Positions 55,701 to 64,000 of a stretch of DNA of 64,000 nt are shown here, piece after piece. Below the pieces are notes generated by a model. That model was not told where the DNA came from, searched no databases, and saw nothing but the letters and a program-made list of their open reading frames with translations. Source of the DNA: Gordonia sp. KTR9 (GTDB taxonomy: Bacteria > Actinomycetota > Actinomycetes > Mycobacteriales > Mycobacteriaceae); assembly GCF_000143885.2 (NCBI RefSeq), contig NC_018581.1, forward strand, positions 1,302,001-1,366,000, written 5' to 3'. How positions within the stretch are numbered: the stretch's first letter is position 1; each line of letters opens with the position of its first letter. The translations under genes and the position numbers were made by a program.

Positions 55701-56441
55701 TCACCTGCGCCGGCTCTTGGTCAGCGCCACCGGGTCGAGCACGCCCCGCGACCAGTGCGCGGCCATCGCCAGGCTGGCCGCGCGGCCGGAATGTACATGG
55801 TGGAACGCCGATTCGGCTGCCCGGTCGGGATCATGGGCGGAGATGGCAGCGAGCATCTCTTCGTGTTCGCGGCACTGGACGCTCGGATCTCGGTCCTTGG
55901 TCAGGTGGAACAGCCACTGCGTGCGGGCTTCCAGGGGGCCGAGGACGTTCTCCAGCAAGGGGTTTCCGGCCAGATCGACGATGATCGTGTGAAACCGTGA
56001 GTTGGCGGCGGCGATGGCCGGCTTGTCGTCTCGCGCCGTGGCGTCGCGAGCGATCTCCAGTTGGTCGGCGAGCGAGGCGAGCCCGTCCGGCCCGGCTCGC
56101 TCGGCGGCCAGCCGGGCAGCCAGCACCTCGAGGCTCTCGCGGACGTCGAACAGGTCGCGGACATCATCGGCGGTGAACGGCGCGACGATCGCTCCGCGGC
56201 GGGGAACCATGACGACGAGTCCGTCCTGTTGGAGTCGCTGCATCGCTTCGCGGAGCGGGATACGCGACACCTCGAGCTCCACGGCGAGGTCCCGCTCCAC
56301 CAGCCGGGTGCCGGGCGCCAGCTCGAGGCCGACGATCCGCCCGCGCAACACCTCGTAGGCGACATCGCTCAGCGACTTCTTCGTCACGGCGTCACTCCGA
56401 TCCCGCTCGCTGCGTTCCCGGCGGTCTGCGGCTCTGGTCAC
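55701..56441 (-). CDS. GntR-family regulator, FadR/FCD subfamily
   Basis: This 246-residue protein has an N-terminal GntR winged helix (SDVAYEVLRGRIVGLELAPG, VSRIPLREAMQRLQQDGLVV, then PRRGAIVAPFTADD). An all-helical FCD effector domain follows, with VRESLEVLAARLAA and DLAGNPLLENVLGPLEAR, containing the metal/acid-binding His residues (NSRFHTII, HHVHSGR). GTG 56441 has AAGGGAG upstream. It is divergent from the BMP-type transport operon, and near-identical palindromes lie before both genes, so it very likely controls itself and the importer, probably as a repressor released by the imported compound or a product of it. Confidence 0.9.
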   Translation of the reverse strand: MTRAADRRERSERDRSDAVTKKSLSDVAYEVLRGRIVGLELAPGTRLVERDLAVELEVSRIPLREAMQRLQQDGLVVMVPRRGAIVAPFTADDVRDLFDVRESLEVLAARLAAERAGPDGLASLADQLEIARDATARDDKPAIAAANSRFHTIIVDLAGNPLLENVLGPLEARTQWLFHLTKDRDPSVQCREHEEMLAAISAHDPDRAAESAFHHVHSGRAASLAMAAHWSRGVLDPVALTKSRRR

Positions 56442-56486
56442 GGCGCTCCCTTCTGGTGGCGAGGGCCAGCGTACCCCCGTATCGGA

Positions 56487-56502
56487 TAACGGTATACCGT
56501 TA
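56487..56502. promoter_or_regulatory. GntR operator O1, perfect palindrome
   Basis: TAACGGTATACCGTTA is a perfect 16-bp inverted repeat with core GGTATACC, 46 bases upstream of the gntR start. Length and central TATA are typical of FadR-type sites. Confidence 0.8.
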
Positions 56503-56558
56503 ACTGCTCCCTTACGGACGCGTAATCGGATGGAAATGAACGGCGCGGATTCTCTTCG

Positions 56559-56574
56559 TAACGGTATACCGCTA
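56559..56574. promoter_or_regulatory. GntR operator O2, near-perfect copy of O1
   Basis: TAACGGTATACCGCTA differs from O1 by one base and is extended by CG on both sides. It is 31 bases upstream of the lipoprotein start and 56 bases from the end of O1. Occupancy would block the transport-operon promoter. Confidence 0.8.
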
Positions 56575-56604
56575 CGAGGTAGCCATCCCGACCAGGAGAG
56601 ATCC

Positions 56605-57588
56605 ATGAAACGTACCCTTCCCATCGCATTGATCGCTGCCGGCGCGCTCGCACTCGGGGTGTCCGGCTGCGGGTCCTCCGGCTCGGCGGCCGACGACGGC
56701 ACACTGTCCGTCGGTGTCTTCCTCCCCGGCTCGGTCAACGACACCGGTTTCATGGAGTCGGCGTACGCCGGTTACAACCGGATCGAGGAGCAGCTCGGCG
56801 ATCAGGTCGACATCAGCTACGTCGAGCAGGTCGCGACCGCCGACTATCAGCAGGCCCTGCAGCGGTTCGCCTCCGAGAACGAACTGGTGATCTCGGTGGG
56901 TGGGCAGACCGACGCCGACCTGCGCAAGGTCGCGCCGCAGTTCCCGGACGTGACGTTCGTCGAGATCGGCGGCCCGGCCGATGCCGAGCCCATGGAGAAC
57001 CTCGCATACTACGACCCCCAGCAGGCCGAAGCCGAGTTCGTCGCCGGGGCGGCGTCGGCGGCGGCATCGAAGGCCGGCACGATCGGGTTCGTCGGCGGCG
57101 TGGAGCTCCCCGCGATCGTGAACGCGGCGAAGGCCTTCGAGAACGGCGCCGAGTTCATCGAACCCGGCGTCAGGGTTCTCGCGCCGCAATATGTCGGCGA
57201 CTTCAACGATCCGGCGAAGGCCAAGCAGGCGGCGGCGGCCGCCTACGCCGGTGGCGCCGATGTGCTGAGCCAGATCGTGAACCTCGGCAAGCAGGGCATC
57301 GAGCAGGCCGCGAGCGAAACCGGTAACAAGATCAGTGGCGGTCCCATCCCGGGTGACTGCACCAACCCGGTGTACAGCGGTTACGTCAAGACCGACATCG
57401 GCGCGGAGGTCGAGTACGCGGTGCGAGCGGTCCTCGACGGCACGTGGGAAGCAGCGCAGGTCCCGTTCGGTCTGACCAGTGACAAGGGCGGCACCGACTA
57501 CGTCGTGTGCTCGACCGATCCGGCGGTGGCGCAAGCGGTCGAGCGCGCGAAAACCGCCATCGCCGACGGCTCCGTCGCGCCGTACTGA
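56605..57588 (+). CDS. BMP-family (nucleoside-type) ABC substrate-binding lipoprotein
   Basis: This 327-residue protein has a lipoprotein signal peptide with lipobox VSGC (Cys about residue 22). The BMP/PnrA domain starts VGVFLPGSVNDTGFMESAYA and includes NELVISVGGQTDADLRKVAP, then KAGTIGFVGGVELPAIVNAAK and SGGPIPGDCTNPVYSGYVK. PnrA-type proteins bind purine or pyrimidine nucleosides. AGGAGAG precedes ATG 56605. It is the first gene of the GntR-controlled operon. The substrate could also be a nucleobase, riboflavin-like or other cyclic amide compound. Confidence 0.9.
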   Translation: MKRTLPIALIAAGALALGVSGCGSSGSAADDGTLSVGVFLPGSVNDTGFMESAYAGYNRIEEQLGDQVDISYVEQVATADYQQALQRFASENELVISVGGQTDADLRKVAPQFPDVTFVEIGGPADAEPMENLAYYDPQQAEAEFVAGAASAAASKAGTIGFVGGVELPAIVNAAKAFENGAEFIEPGVRVLAPQYVGDFNDPAKAKQAAAAAYAGGADVLSQIVNLGKQGIEQAASETGNKISGGPIPGDCTNPVYSGYVKTDIGAEVEYAVRAVLDGTWEAAQVPFGLTSDKGGTDYVVCSTDPAVAQAVERAKTAIADGSVAPY

Positions 57589-57599
57589 GGCCGACGACG

Positions 57600-59141
57600 A
57601 TGACGAACACCGCGGATATCACAGTGGCAGGCGCGGATTCGCTGCTCACGCTCGACTCGGTGGCGAAGACCTTCGGTACGGTCCGCGCGCTCCACGACGT
57701 GACCATGTCGGTCCGTGCGGGTTCGGTGCACTGCATTCTCGGTGAGAACGGTGCGGGCAAGTCGACCCTGTGCAACACCATCTTCGGCACGGTGTCGCCC
57801 GACCGCGGCCGGATGATCCTCGCCGACGACGAATATCGTCCGCGTGGCCCGGCCGACGCCATCGATTCCGGGGTGGCCATGGTGCATCAGCACTTCTCGC
57901 TGATACCGACCATGACCGTTGCCGACAACCTCGTCCTCGGTTCCGGGGGTTTCCGGCCGCCGCTGCGGCGCCTGCAGGGCGACCTCGATCGGATCGCCGA
58001 CGACTACGGTCTGAAGGTCGACCCGAGCGCGATGGTGAAGGACCTCAGTGTCGGTGCGCGGCAACGCGTCGAGATCGTCAAGTCGCTGCTGACCGACCCG
58101 CGCCTCATCCTGCTCGACGAACCGACGGCCGTCCTCGACCCGGCGGAGATCGACGCGCTCATCGAGACGTGTGGGGCGCTGGCCTCGGCCGGGAAGTCCG
58201 TGGTGCTGATCACCCACAAACTCGGTGAGGTTGCGCGCGTTGCCGATGAGGCCACCGTGCTGCGGGCCGGCACCGTCGTCGGCGGTGGACCGCTCTCCGA
58301 CGTCAGTCGCGAGGAACTGCTCGAGATGATGCTCGGTGACGCCACACCGCTCCGCGACGCCGCGCGGCCGGCCCGGTCACGAGTACCGGACGCGCCGATC
58401 TGCCTGCAGGTCAACGGTGTCCGGGTGACCCACCAGGACGGTCGCGTCGCGCTCGCAGGCGTGGACCTCGACGTCCGCGCCGGCGAGATCGTCGGCATCG
58501 CCGGTGTCGAGGGCAACGGCCAGTCCGAACTGACCTCGGTGTTGTCGGGCGCCCTACGGCCGGACCAGGGAACCGTGACGATCGACGGCGAGGATCTGAC
58601 TGCGGCGACGCCGGCACGCCGGACGCGCGCCGGGCTGGCGGTGATCCCGGAAGACCGGCACGCCGAGGGCATGATCGGCGCGATGAGCATCGCCGAGAAC
58701 CTGGCGATGCCCCGGTTGCGGCATTACCGACGGTGGGGGCTGCTCGACCGGTCCCGCATGATGGCCGACGGGCGTACCGCGATGAGCGAGTTCGACGTCC
58801 GCGCACCCGGCCCGCATGCACCGATCGGCAGTCTGTCCGGTGGAAACCAGCAAAAAGTGGTCCTCGCACGCGAACTCACGACACCCGGACTGCGCGTCGT
58901 GGTCGCCGCGCAGCCGACCCGCGGACTCGACGTCGGCGCTGTCGCGTTCGTCCTCGACCGCCTGCGCGCAGCCGCCGACGACGGCGCCGCCGTCCTCGTG
59001 ACCTCCAGCGAGCTCGACGAGCTGCTGGCGGTGTGCGACCGCATCGTCGTCGCTTACCGGGGTGCCCTCCACGGCTCCGTCGACGCCCGATCGCCAGAAG
59101 CCGCTCGCACCATCGGCAACCTACTCACCGGAGTCGAATGA
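57600..59141 (+). CDS. Double ATP-binding cassette ATPase (nucleoside-type importer)
   Basis: This 513-residue protein contains two ABC domains. The first has full Walker A GENGAGKST (about residues 49-57), signature LSVGARQRVEI and Walker B LILLDEPTAVLDP. The second has a degenerate Walker A region GVEGNGQSE and signature LSGGNQQKVVLARE, as in sugar/nucleoside (RbsA/YufO-type) ATPases. The terminal EL-DELLAVCDRIVV is standard. The start is 12 bases after the binding-protein stop. It should drive uptake with the two permeases that follow. Confidence 0.92.
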   Translation: MTNTADITVAGADSLLTLDSVAKTFGTVRALHDVTMSVRAGSVHCILGENGAGKSTLCNTIFGTVSPDRGRMILADDEYRPRGPADAIDSGVAMVHQHFSLIPTMTVADNLVLGSGGFRPPLRRLQGDLDRIADDYGLKVDPSAMVKDLSVGARQRVEIVKSLLTDPRLILLDEPTAVLDPAEIDALIETCGALASAGKSVVLITHKLGEVARVADEATVLRAGTVVGGGPLSDVSREELLEMMLGDATPLRDAARPARSRVPDAPICLQVNGVRVTHQDGRVALAGVDLDVRAGEIVGIAGVEGNGQSELTSVLSGALRPDQGTVTIDGEDLTAATPARRTRAGLAVIPEDRHAEGMIGAMSIAENLAMPRLRHYRRWGLLDRSRMMADGRTAMSEFDVRAPGPHAPIGSLSGGNQQKVVLARELTTPGLRVVVAAQPTRGLDVGAVAFVLDRLRAAADDGAAVLVTSSELDELLAVCDRIVVAYRGALHGSVDARSPEAARTIGNLLTGVE

Positions 59142-60292
59142 TGGACACCGCCAACACACCCATGCGGTCGCGTCTGTCGACAGCGACCATCAGTCCCCGA
59201 AACCCCGTCATCGTCGGACTCGGCGCCGTCGTGATCGCGGCGGTGGTGGGCCTCGCGCTCGCCGCCGCGGCCGGTGCGAATCCGGCCACCGTGATCCAGG
59301 CACTGATCGACGGCACGCTGGGATCACCGTTCGCGGTGGGCACCTCGATGAACAGCGCCGCGGTACTCATGCTGGTCGCGATCGGTTTCACCATCGCGTA
59401 CCGGGCCGGACTCGTCAACGTCGGCGGCGAGGGGCAGATCTGCCTCGGCGGCATCGCCGCGACGGCGGTCGGGGTGTCCCTCCCGGCGGATGTCCAGCCG
59501 GTGCTGGCGATCCCGCTGACGCTGGCCGCGGCCGTACTCGGCGGAGCCCTGTGGGCGGCGATCGCCGCCTGGCTCAAGGTCCGGCGCGGCGCCAGCGAGA
59601 TCATCACCACCCTGCTGCTGAACTTCGTCGGACTGGCGATGGTGGTTCTGATGGTGCACGAGGAAGGTCTGTTGCGGCAGCCGATGACGTCGTCGGAGAC
59701 GTTGCCACAGTCGGAGTCCCTCACCGATTCGACGCATCTCCCGCTCCTGGGCCTGGCGAAGAACCCGGCCACGATCGCGATCGTGCTCGCCGTCGTGCTC
59801 GCCGCGATCGTAGGGATCATGTTGCGGCACAGCGCTGTCGGAATCCGGCTGCGGGCCGTGGGGTTGTCGCCGTCGGCGGCGGCGCGGTTGGGCGTGCCCA
59901 TCGACCGCACCGCGTTCCTCGGTCTCACCGCTGCGGGCGGATGTGCCGGTCTGGCCGGCGGTCTGCTCGTCACGACTGCACCGTTCGTGCTGGCCGAAGG
60001 ATTCTCGTCCGGGTTCGGTTTCAGCGGGCTCGTCGTCGGGTTGCTGGCCCGGGGGTCGATGATCGCGGTCGCCGGGGTCTCCCTCCTGTTCGGGTTCCTC
60101 GTCTCCGGGGGGATCAACCTGCAACTCGAGGCGGGCGTCCCGTCCTCGACCATCACGGTGGTCCAGAGCGTGCTCATCATCCTGATCGCCGCCACCGCCT
60201 GGTGGGCATCGACCGGGCCGGCGACGAAGCCCACCGCAGCCGCGGACACACGCGCCGGCGACTCGAACACCACCGAAGAGGTGCCGGCATGA
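59138..60292 (+). CDS. Nucleoside-type ABC permease (YufP/BmpC-like)
   Basis: This 384-residue membrane protein has about nine to ten hydrophobic segments. FTIAYRAGLVNVGGEGQICLGG and RAVGLSPSAAARLGVPI are the markers of the BPD_transp_2 family (branched-chain/nucleoside permeases). The loop GASEIITTLLLNFVGL is the usual coupling region. It overlaps the ATPase stop (ATGA, two adjacent ATGs). An acidic Ser/Thr-rich C-terminal tail is present. It forms a heterodimeric channel with the next gene product. Confidence 0.9.
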   Translation: MMDTANTPMRSRLSTATISPRNPVIVGLGAVVIAAVVGLALAAAAGANPATVIQALIDGTLGSPFAVGTSMNSAAVLMLVAIGFTIAYRAGLVNVGGEGQICLGGIAATAVGVSLPADVQPVLAIPLTLAAAVLGGALWAAIAAWLKVRRGASEIITTLLLNFVGLAMVVLMVHEEGLLRQPMTSSETLPQSESLTDSTHLPLLGLAKNPATIAIVLAVVLAAIVGIMLRHSAVGIRLRAVGLSPSAAARLGVPIDRTAFLGLTAAGGCAGLAGGLLVTTAPFVLAEGFSSGFGFSGLVVGLLARGSMIAVAGVSLLFGFLVSGGINLQLEAGVPSSTITVVQSVLIILIAATAWWASTGPATKPTAAADTRAGDSNTTEEVPA

Positions 60293-61215
60293 ACGCCACG
60301 ATGATCACCGAGATCTTCACCAGCGGGGCAGCATTCGCGATTCCCCTGCTACTCGCCGCCACCGGCGAGTCCATCAGCGAACGAGCCGGCGTCCTCAACC
60401 TCAGCATGGAAGGAATCATGCTGTGCGGCGCCTTCACCAGCGTCCTCGCATCCGTCACCACCGGATCCGCGGTCCTCGGGGTCCTCGCCGGAATCGGCGC
60501 CGGACTCGTCTTCGGAGTGATGAACGCAGTGCTCAGCGTCCGGTGCCGAGCCGACCAGATCGTCATCGGTGTGGCGGCGAACGCGCTCGCGCTCGGCCTC
60601 ACGACCTTCGGTTCGCGCATCCTGCTCGCCGACGGCAAGGGCAACAACATCCCTGCTTTCGACGATGTCCACATCCCCGTCCTGAGCGACCTTCCGGTCG
60701 TCGGCCCGGCACTGTTCGGACAGACCCTGCTCGGATATCTGTGCCTGGTGGTGGTCGTGTGCCTCGCCGTCCTCTTCTCCAGCCGGACCATGATGGGCAT
60801 CCGCGTCGACGCGGTCGGCGAGGATGCGACCTCGGCGGGTTGGACCGGACTGGCGGTCAACAGGATTCGGGTCCTGGGCGTGATGATCGCGGCCGGCAGC
60901 GGCGGACTGGCCGGTGCGCAGCTGGCACTGTCGGAGGTCCGGTCCTTCAGCGAGAACATGACCGCGGGCATGGGTTATCTCGCCGTCGTCGCGGTGATCG
61001 CCGGTCGCTGGAAGGTCACCGGAATCGTCGTCGCCGCCCTGTTCTTCGGAGTGGCCCGGGCGTTGCAGTTCGCGCTACCCGCACTCGGGGTCGACATCCC
61101 GTTCGCGCTGCTGGTGATGCTCCCGTACATCATCGCGATCGTCGCCGTCGCCGGCCTCGTCGGCGGCCGCAAGGCGCCGTCCTGCCTCACCGTTCCCTAC
61201 GTCGGCCGTGTCTGA
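60289..61215 (+). CDS. Nucleoside-type ABC permease (YufQ/BmpD-like)
   Basis: This 308-residue membrane protein has about eight to nine hydrophobic segments. ESISERAGVLNLSMEGIMLCGA is the hallmark of the second permease of nucleoside ABC importers. RVDAVGEDATSAGWTGLAVNR is the conserved cytoplasmic loop, and a Gly-rich ending follows (GLVGGRKAPSCLTVPYVGRV). It overlaps the first permease gene (ATGA). The two permeases plus double ATPase and BMP lipoprotein make a complete import system. Confidence 0.92.
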   Translation: MNATMITEIFTSGAAFAIPLLLAATGESISERAGVLNLSMEGIMLCGAFTSVLASVTTGSAVLGVLAGIGAGLVFGVMNAVLSVRCRADQIVIGVAANALALGLTTFGSRILLADGKGNNIPAFDDVHIPVLSDLPVVGPALFGQTLLGYLCLVVVVCLAVLFSSRTMMGIRVDAVGEDATSAGWTGLAVNRIRVLGVMIAAGSGGLAGAQLALSEVRSFSENMTAGMGYLAVVAVIAGRWKVTGIVVAALFFGVARALQFALPALGVDIPFALLVMLPYIIAIVAVAGLVGGRKAPSCLTVPYVGRV

Positions 61216-61250
61216 CGCGCCCGAAACCACCTGAGAGAGAGACCCTTCCC

Positions 61251-62231
61251 ATGGCCATCGTCCTGACCCACTCCGATGTCACCGCCCTCATCGACCGTGC
61301 GGCTGTCGCCGCCGCGGTCGAGCAGGCGCACATCGACCTGTCGACCGGTTCGGCCACCAACCCCGCGCCGGCGATGCTGCCGATCGACCGGGGAACCGTG
61401 CTGCCGATGGCGGCATCGGCCCGCCGACACCGTGCCAGCGCGGTGAAGATGCTGTCGGACATGCCATTCAACCGCGAGTCGGGTCGCCCGGCGCAACGGT
61501 CGACGATCTTGCTCATGTCCGCCGACACCGGTGAATGTGAGGCGGTGATCGACGGGCGGCTGATCACCGCGGTTCGCACCGCCGCCGCGAGCGCCGTCGC
61601 GACCGCCCATCTCGCCCGGACGTCGAGCGCGGTGCTGGGCCTGATCGGTGCCGGCGCGCTGGCGGTCGAGCACGCCCGGGCGATCGCGCGGGTCCGGCCG
61701 CTGGAGAAGGTCTTCGTGTGGTCGCGGAGCATCGAGACGGTGGATCGGTTCCGCACGGCGATCGCCGACCTCGATCTCGATGTGGAGCCCGCGGATTCAC
61801 CGCGCCACGTGGTCTCGACCGCCGACATCGTGTGCACCCTCACGCCCTCCCGCGAGCCGATCGTCGACGGCGCGTGGTTCCGTGCCGGCCTGCACCTGAA
61901 CGCGGTGGGTGCGCCGCCGAGAGCCGATCATCGGGAGGTCGACGGCGCGGGTATGGCCGCCGCTCGTGTCGTGGTCGACAGCCGCTCGACGGCGCTGGCG
62001 AAATCCGGCGACGTCCTGCTCGCGATCGAGGAGGGCCACCTGGCCGCCGACGACATCGCCGTCGAACTGGGCGACGTGATCGTCCAACCCTCCCGTGGGC
62101 GGAGGGACGACGAGGAGATCACCCTGTTCAACTCCGTCGGAATCGGGTTGCAGGACCTCGTGACGGCACGGTTGCTGGTCGACGCGGCGCTGGAGCAGGG
62201 AGTCGGTACGCGGGTGGAGCTGGCCGGATGA
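61251..62231 (+). CDS. Ornithine cyclodeaminase / mu-crystallin-family protein
   Basis: This 326-residue NAD(P)-binding protein has the family pattern VKMLSDMPFNRESG, GECEAVIDGRLITAVRTAAASA (substrate and catalytic region) and LGLIGAGALAVEHARAIARV (GxGxxA Rossmann motif). It continues through STADIVCTLTPSREPIV to ALAKSGDVLLAIEEGHL. Members reduce ketimines or deaminate cyclic amino acids, and one branch acts on other cyclic imines. Here it follows a nucleoside importer and precedes a deaminase by an ATGA overlap, so it may process the imported compound. The specific reaction cannot be assigned. Confidence 0.85.
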   Translation: MAIVLTHSDVTALIDRAAVAAAVEQAHIDLSTGSATNPAPAMLPIDRGTVLPMAASARRHRASAVKMLSDMPFNRESGRPAQRSTILLMSADTGECEAVIDGRLITAVRTAAASAVATAHLARTSSAVLGLIGAGALAVEHARAIARVRPLEKVFVWSRSIETVDRFRTAIADLDLDVEPADSPRHVVSTADIVCTLTPSREPIVDGAWFRAGLHLNAVGAPPRADHREVDGAGMAAARVVVDSRSTALAKSGDVLLAIEEGHLAADDIAVELGDVIVQPSRGRRDDEEITLFNSVGIGLQDLVTARLLVDAALEQGVGTRVELAG

Positions 62232-62695
62232 CCATCTCCGACCGGGAACGAGAGTTGTTGCGGCGCGCCATCGAACTGGCCGGTGAGGCCGGCGAGAGAG
62301 GCAACCGACCGTTCGGCAGCGTGATCGTCGTCGACGACGTCGCGGTGGCCGAGGGGCGCAACGAGGTGAGCTCCTCCGGGGACATCAGTGCCCACGCCGA
62401 ACTCGTCGCACTCCGCCGAGCGATCACCGACGGGCACGGCGAACGACTCGCGGGCGCGACCGTGTACGCGAGCGGGGAGCCCTGCCCGATGTGTGCCGCG
62501 GCATGCGTGTGGGCGGGTGTCGGCCGGATCGTGTTCGCCGCGTCGACCGCGGCGTTCACCTCGGTCATCCCGGACGGTCCGCACTTCCGGCTGTCCTGCG
62601 CGGAGATGATCGCGTCCAGCGACGCCGCGATCGTCGTGGACGGACCGCGGCTCGAGGAGGAGGCGTTGCCGGTGATGTCGCGGTACGCCGGTTAG
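62228..62695 (+). CDS. CMP/dCMP-type (guanine/cytosine-like) deaminase
   Basis: This is a 155-residue zinc-dependent deaminase. The zinc/catalytic motif is SAHAELVALRRAI (H-A-E) with SGEPCPMCAAACVWAG (P-C-x2-C). The N-terminal helix LRRAIELAGEAGERGNRPFG, ending in the pattern 'NRPFGSVIV', is shared with guanine deaminases and tRNA-adenosine deaminases of this fold. FVTSVIPDGPHFRLSC is unusual and should help define the pocket. A nucleobase or nucleoside analogue is the likely substrate, in keeping with the importer. ATGA overlap with the preceding gene shows co-translation. Confidence 0.88.
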   Translation: MTISDRERELLRRAIELAGEAGERGNRPFGSVIVVDDVAVAEGRNEVSSSGDISAHAELVALRRAITDGHGERLAGATVYASGEPCPMCAAACVWAGVGRIVFAASTAAFTSVIPDGPHFRLSCAEMIASSDAAIVVDGPRLEEEALPVMSRYAG

Positions 62696-62705
62696 CGTCT
62701 CGGCG

Positions 62706-64000
62706 CTAGTCGCCCAGCACCCGGCGCAGGTACTCGTTGGCGAACACCCGGGATGGGTCGTATCGATCACGCACCGAACAGAATTCGTCGAATCGGGGAT
62801 AGACGGCGCGGAGCTGCTCGGCGTCGCGGGTGTGCATCTTGCCCCAGTGCGGCCGGCCGCCCAGGCCGGCGAGGATGGCTTCGACGTCGGCGAAGTAGGC
62901 GTCGGAGTCGGCGGGATCGTCACGATGGTAGCGATGTACGGCGATGTAGCCGCTGGTACGGCCGGAGGCCGTGGACAGCATGAGGTCGTCCGCGGCGGCG
63001 GCACGGACCTCGATGGGGAAGCTGACGAGGTAGTCGCGCCGGTCGAGGAGCGCGCGGATCTCGGTCAGTGCCTCCGGCACGGCGGCGAGGTCGACGGCGT
63101 ACTCCATCTCCCGGAACCGGACGTCGCGGTCGGAGACGAACACGCCGGTGGAGGAGTCGGTGAACTCCCGCGCGGAGAGTGCGCGACCGGTGACACCGTT
63201 GATGGCCGGTACCAGCTTGGGTGCGCGCGCCCCGATCTCGCACAGCAGGCGGAGCGTCTTGTTGCTCAGCAACTCGTCGTCGATGTAGCGCCTGATGCGT
63301 GAGGGACCGGTGAGGGGAGCGTCGGCGCCGACCCGGGTGTTCGTCTTGACCAGGGCGCAGTTGGTGTGCGGGAACAGGTAGAACTCGTGGTGGTCGGTGC
63401 TCGCGACGCGTTCGTGGAAAGAGGCGATCGCCGCGTCGGCCGTCTCGGGGCCCTCGACGGCGTGCAACCGGAACTCGTCCACACACTCGATGGTCAGTTC
63501 CACGAGGACCCCGAGCGCGCCGAGGCCGAGCGCGACAGCCTTCAGATCGGTGTCGTCGGCGGTCAGGGTGACGATGTCCCCGGTGCCGGTGACGATTGTC
63601 GCGCCGACGATCTGGGTGCTGATGCCGCCGAAGGCGAGACCGGTGCCGTGGGTCCCGGTCGAGGTCGCGCCGGCGATGGTCTGACGGTCGACGTCGCCGA
63701 GGTTGGTCATCGCGAGTCCGAACGGCGCCAGTAGTCCCGGGATCTCGTGGAGGTGGGTCCCCGCGCGCAGCGTCACGCGCCGATCGTCGACGCCCACCAG
63801 GCCGCGCAGTCCGGACAGCTCGAGTTGCACGTCGTCGGCAACGGCGATGGGGGAGAAGCTGTGTCCCGCGCCCACGGTCTTGACCGTGCCACCGCGCGCG
63901 GCGGCCTCGCGGACGAGGTCGGCGACCTCGGCTGCACTCGCCGGGCTCTCGACGCGGCGGGGTGTGCATCCGGCGGTACCGCCCCAGTTGTGCCAGGCGG
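62706..64000 (-). CDS. Sugar-1,4-lactone oxidase family flavoprotein (N-terminus outside window)
   Basis: About 430 residues are visible; the beginning (WHNWGGTAGCTPRRVESPAS...) is cut by the right edge. VGAGHSFSPIAVADDVQLEL contains the GHS segment in which ALO-type enzymes carry covalent FAD. TIAGATSTGTHGTGLAFGGI follows, with a conserved C-terminal RPHWGKMHTRDAEQLRAVYP and FDEFCSVRDRYDPSRVFANE. These are hallmarks of D-arabinono/L-gulono-1,4-lactone or alditol oxidases of actinobacteria. The product is an ascorbate-like lactone or an aldose with H2O2, or electrons go to another acceptor. It converges on the deaminase gene. Confidence 0.88.
   Translation of the reverse strand, partial: AWHNWGGTAGCTPRRVESPASAAEVADLVREAAARGGTVKTVGAGHSFSPIAVADDVQLELSGLRGLVGVDDRRVTLRAGTHLHEIPGLLAPFGLAMTNLGDVDRQTIAGATSTGTHGTGLAFGGISTQIVGATIVTGTGDIVTLTADDTDLKAVALGLGALGVLVELTIECVDEFRLHAVEGPETADAAIASFHERVASTDHHEFYLFPHTNCALVKTNTRVGADAPLTGPSRIRRYIDDELLSNKTLRLLCEIGARAPKLVPAINGVTGRALSAREFTDSSTGVFVSDRDVRFREMEYAVDLAAVPEALTEIRALLDRRDYLVSFPIEVRAAAADDLMLSTASGRTSGYIAVHRYHRDDPADSDAYFADVEAILAGLGGRPHWGKMHTRDAEQLRAVYPRFDEFCSVRDRYDPSRVFANEYLRRVLGD

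Overview
The window is about 64 kb of high-GC DNA from an actinobacterium, most likely a Gordonia or a close relative in the Mycobacteriales. The evidence is GTG starts, many leaderless genes with a TAnnnT box 6-7 bases before the start codon, and the gene order MarR - SpoU methyltransferase - DUF2537 / SepH - SerC / citrate synthase / GltA2. As far as I remember, that order is shared with the M. tuberculosis Rv0880-Rv0896 region. The genus is inferred from gene content only.

Layout. 1-4.6 kb: end of an amino-acid permease, then a phosphonate/phosphite-type ABC uptake operon (binding lipoprotein, ATPase, permease) translationally coupled to a tyrosine-phosphatase-like gene and a TetR regulator; the phosphatase gene carries a +1 frameshift. 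4.8-11.7 kb: DUF2530 and an AzgA-type purine permease with nose-to-nose promoters, MarR, an Eis-like acetyltransferase, an rRNA methyltransferase, DUF2537 and the cell-division regulator SepH. 11.9-19.4 kb: serC, an AT-richer three-gene cassette resembling a type VII secretion (ESX) substrate module (EspC-like protein, 794-residue WXG-headed protein, lipoprotein), then citA and pdxH. 19.4-28.5 kb: NCS1 and MFS transporters, an isopenicillin-N-synthase-like oxygenase, an MpaB/DUF2236 protein, a small membrane-protein trio, 5-oxoprolinase subunits PxpB/PxpC and a PfkB sugar kinase. 28.6-31.6 kb: gltA2, an FKBP isomerase and a photolyase that seems to start at CTG. 31.7-34 kb: a DUF222/13E12 HNH gene flanked by inverted intergenic repeats, and a 44-bp tandem array. 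34-37.1 kb: a regulator-membrane protein-ABC exporter operon. 37.2-41.1 kb: flavin oxidoreductase, enoyl-CoA hydratase, XdhC-like protein, IclR.

41.2-55.7 kb is one catabolic unit. A BCCT carrier imports glycine betaine, a Rieske monooxygenase and its reductase (GbcA/GbcB) make dimethylglycine, a dimethylglycine oxidase makes sarcosine, and a four-subunit sarcosine oxidase (SoxBDAG) makes glycine. PurU recycles the folate-bound one-carbon units. Divergently, a tandem glycine riboswitch controls sdaA, which turns serine (from glycine through SHMT encoded elsewhere) into pyruvate. Palindromes between the two arms are candidate IclR operators.

55.7-64 kb: a GntR/FCD regulator with a perfect 16-bp palindromic operator faces an operon for a BMP-type nucleoside ABC importer, an ornithine-cyclodeaminase-like protein and a CMP/dCMP-type deaminase. 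A convergent sugar-lactone oxidase runs off the right edge. The substrate of this operon is not obvious. No tRNA, rRNA, CRISPR array, prophage or classical insertion sequence was recognised.
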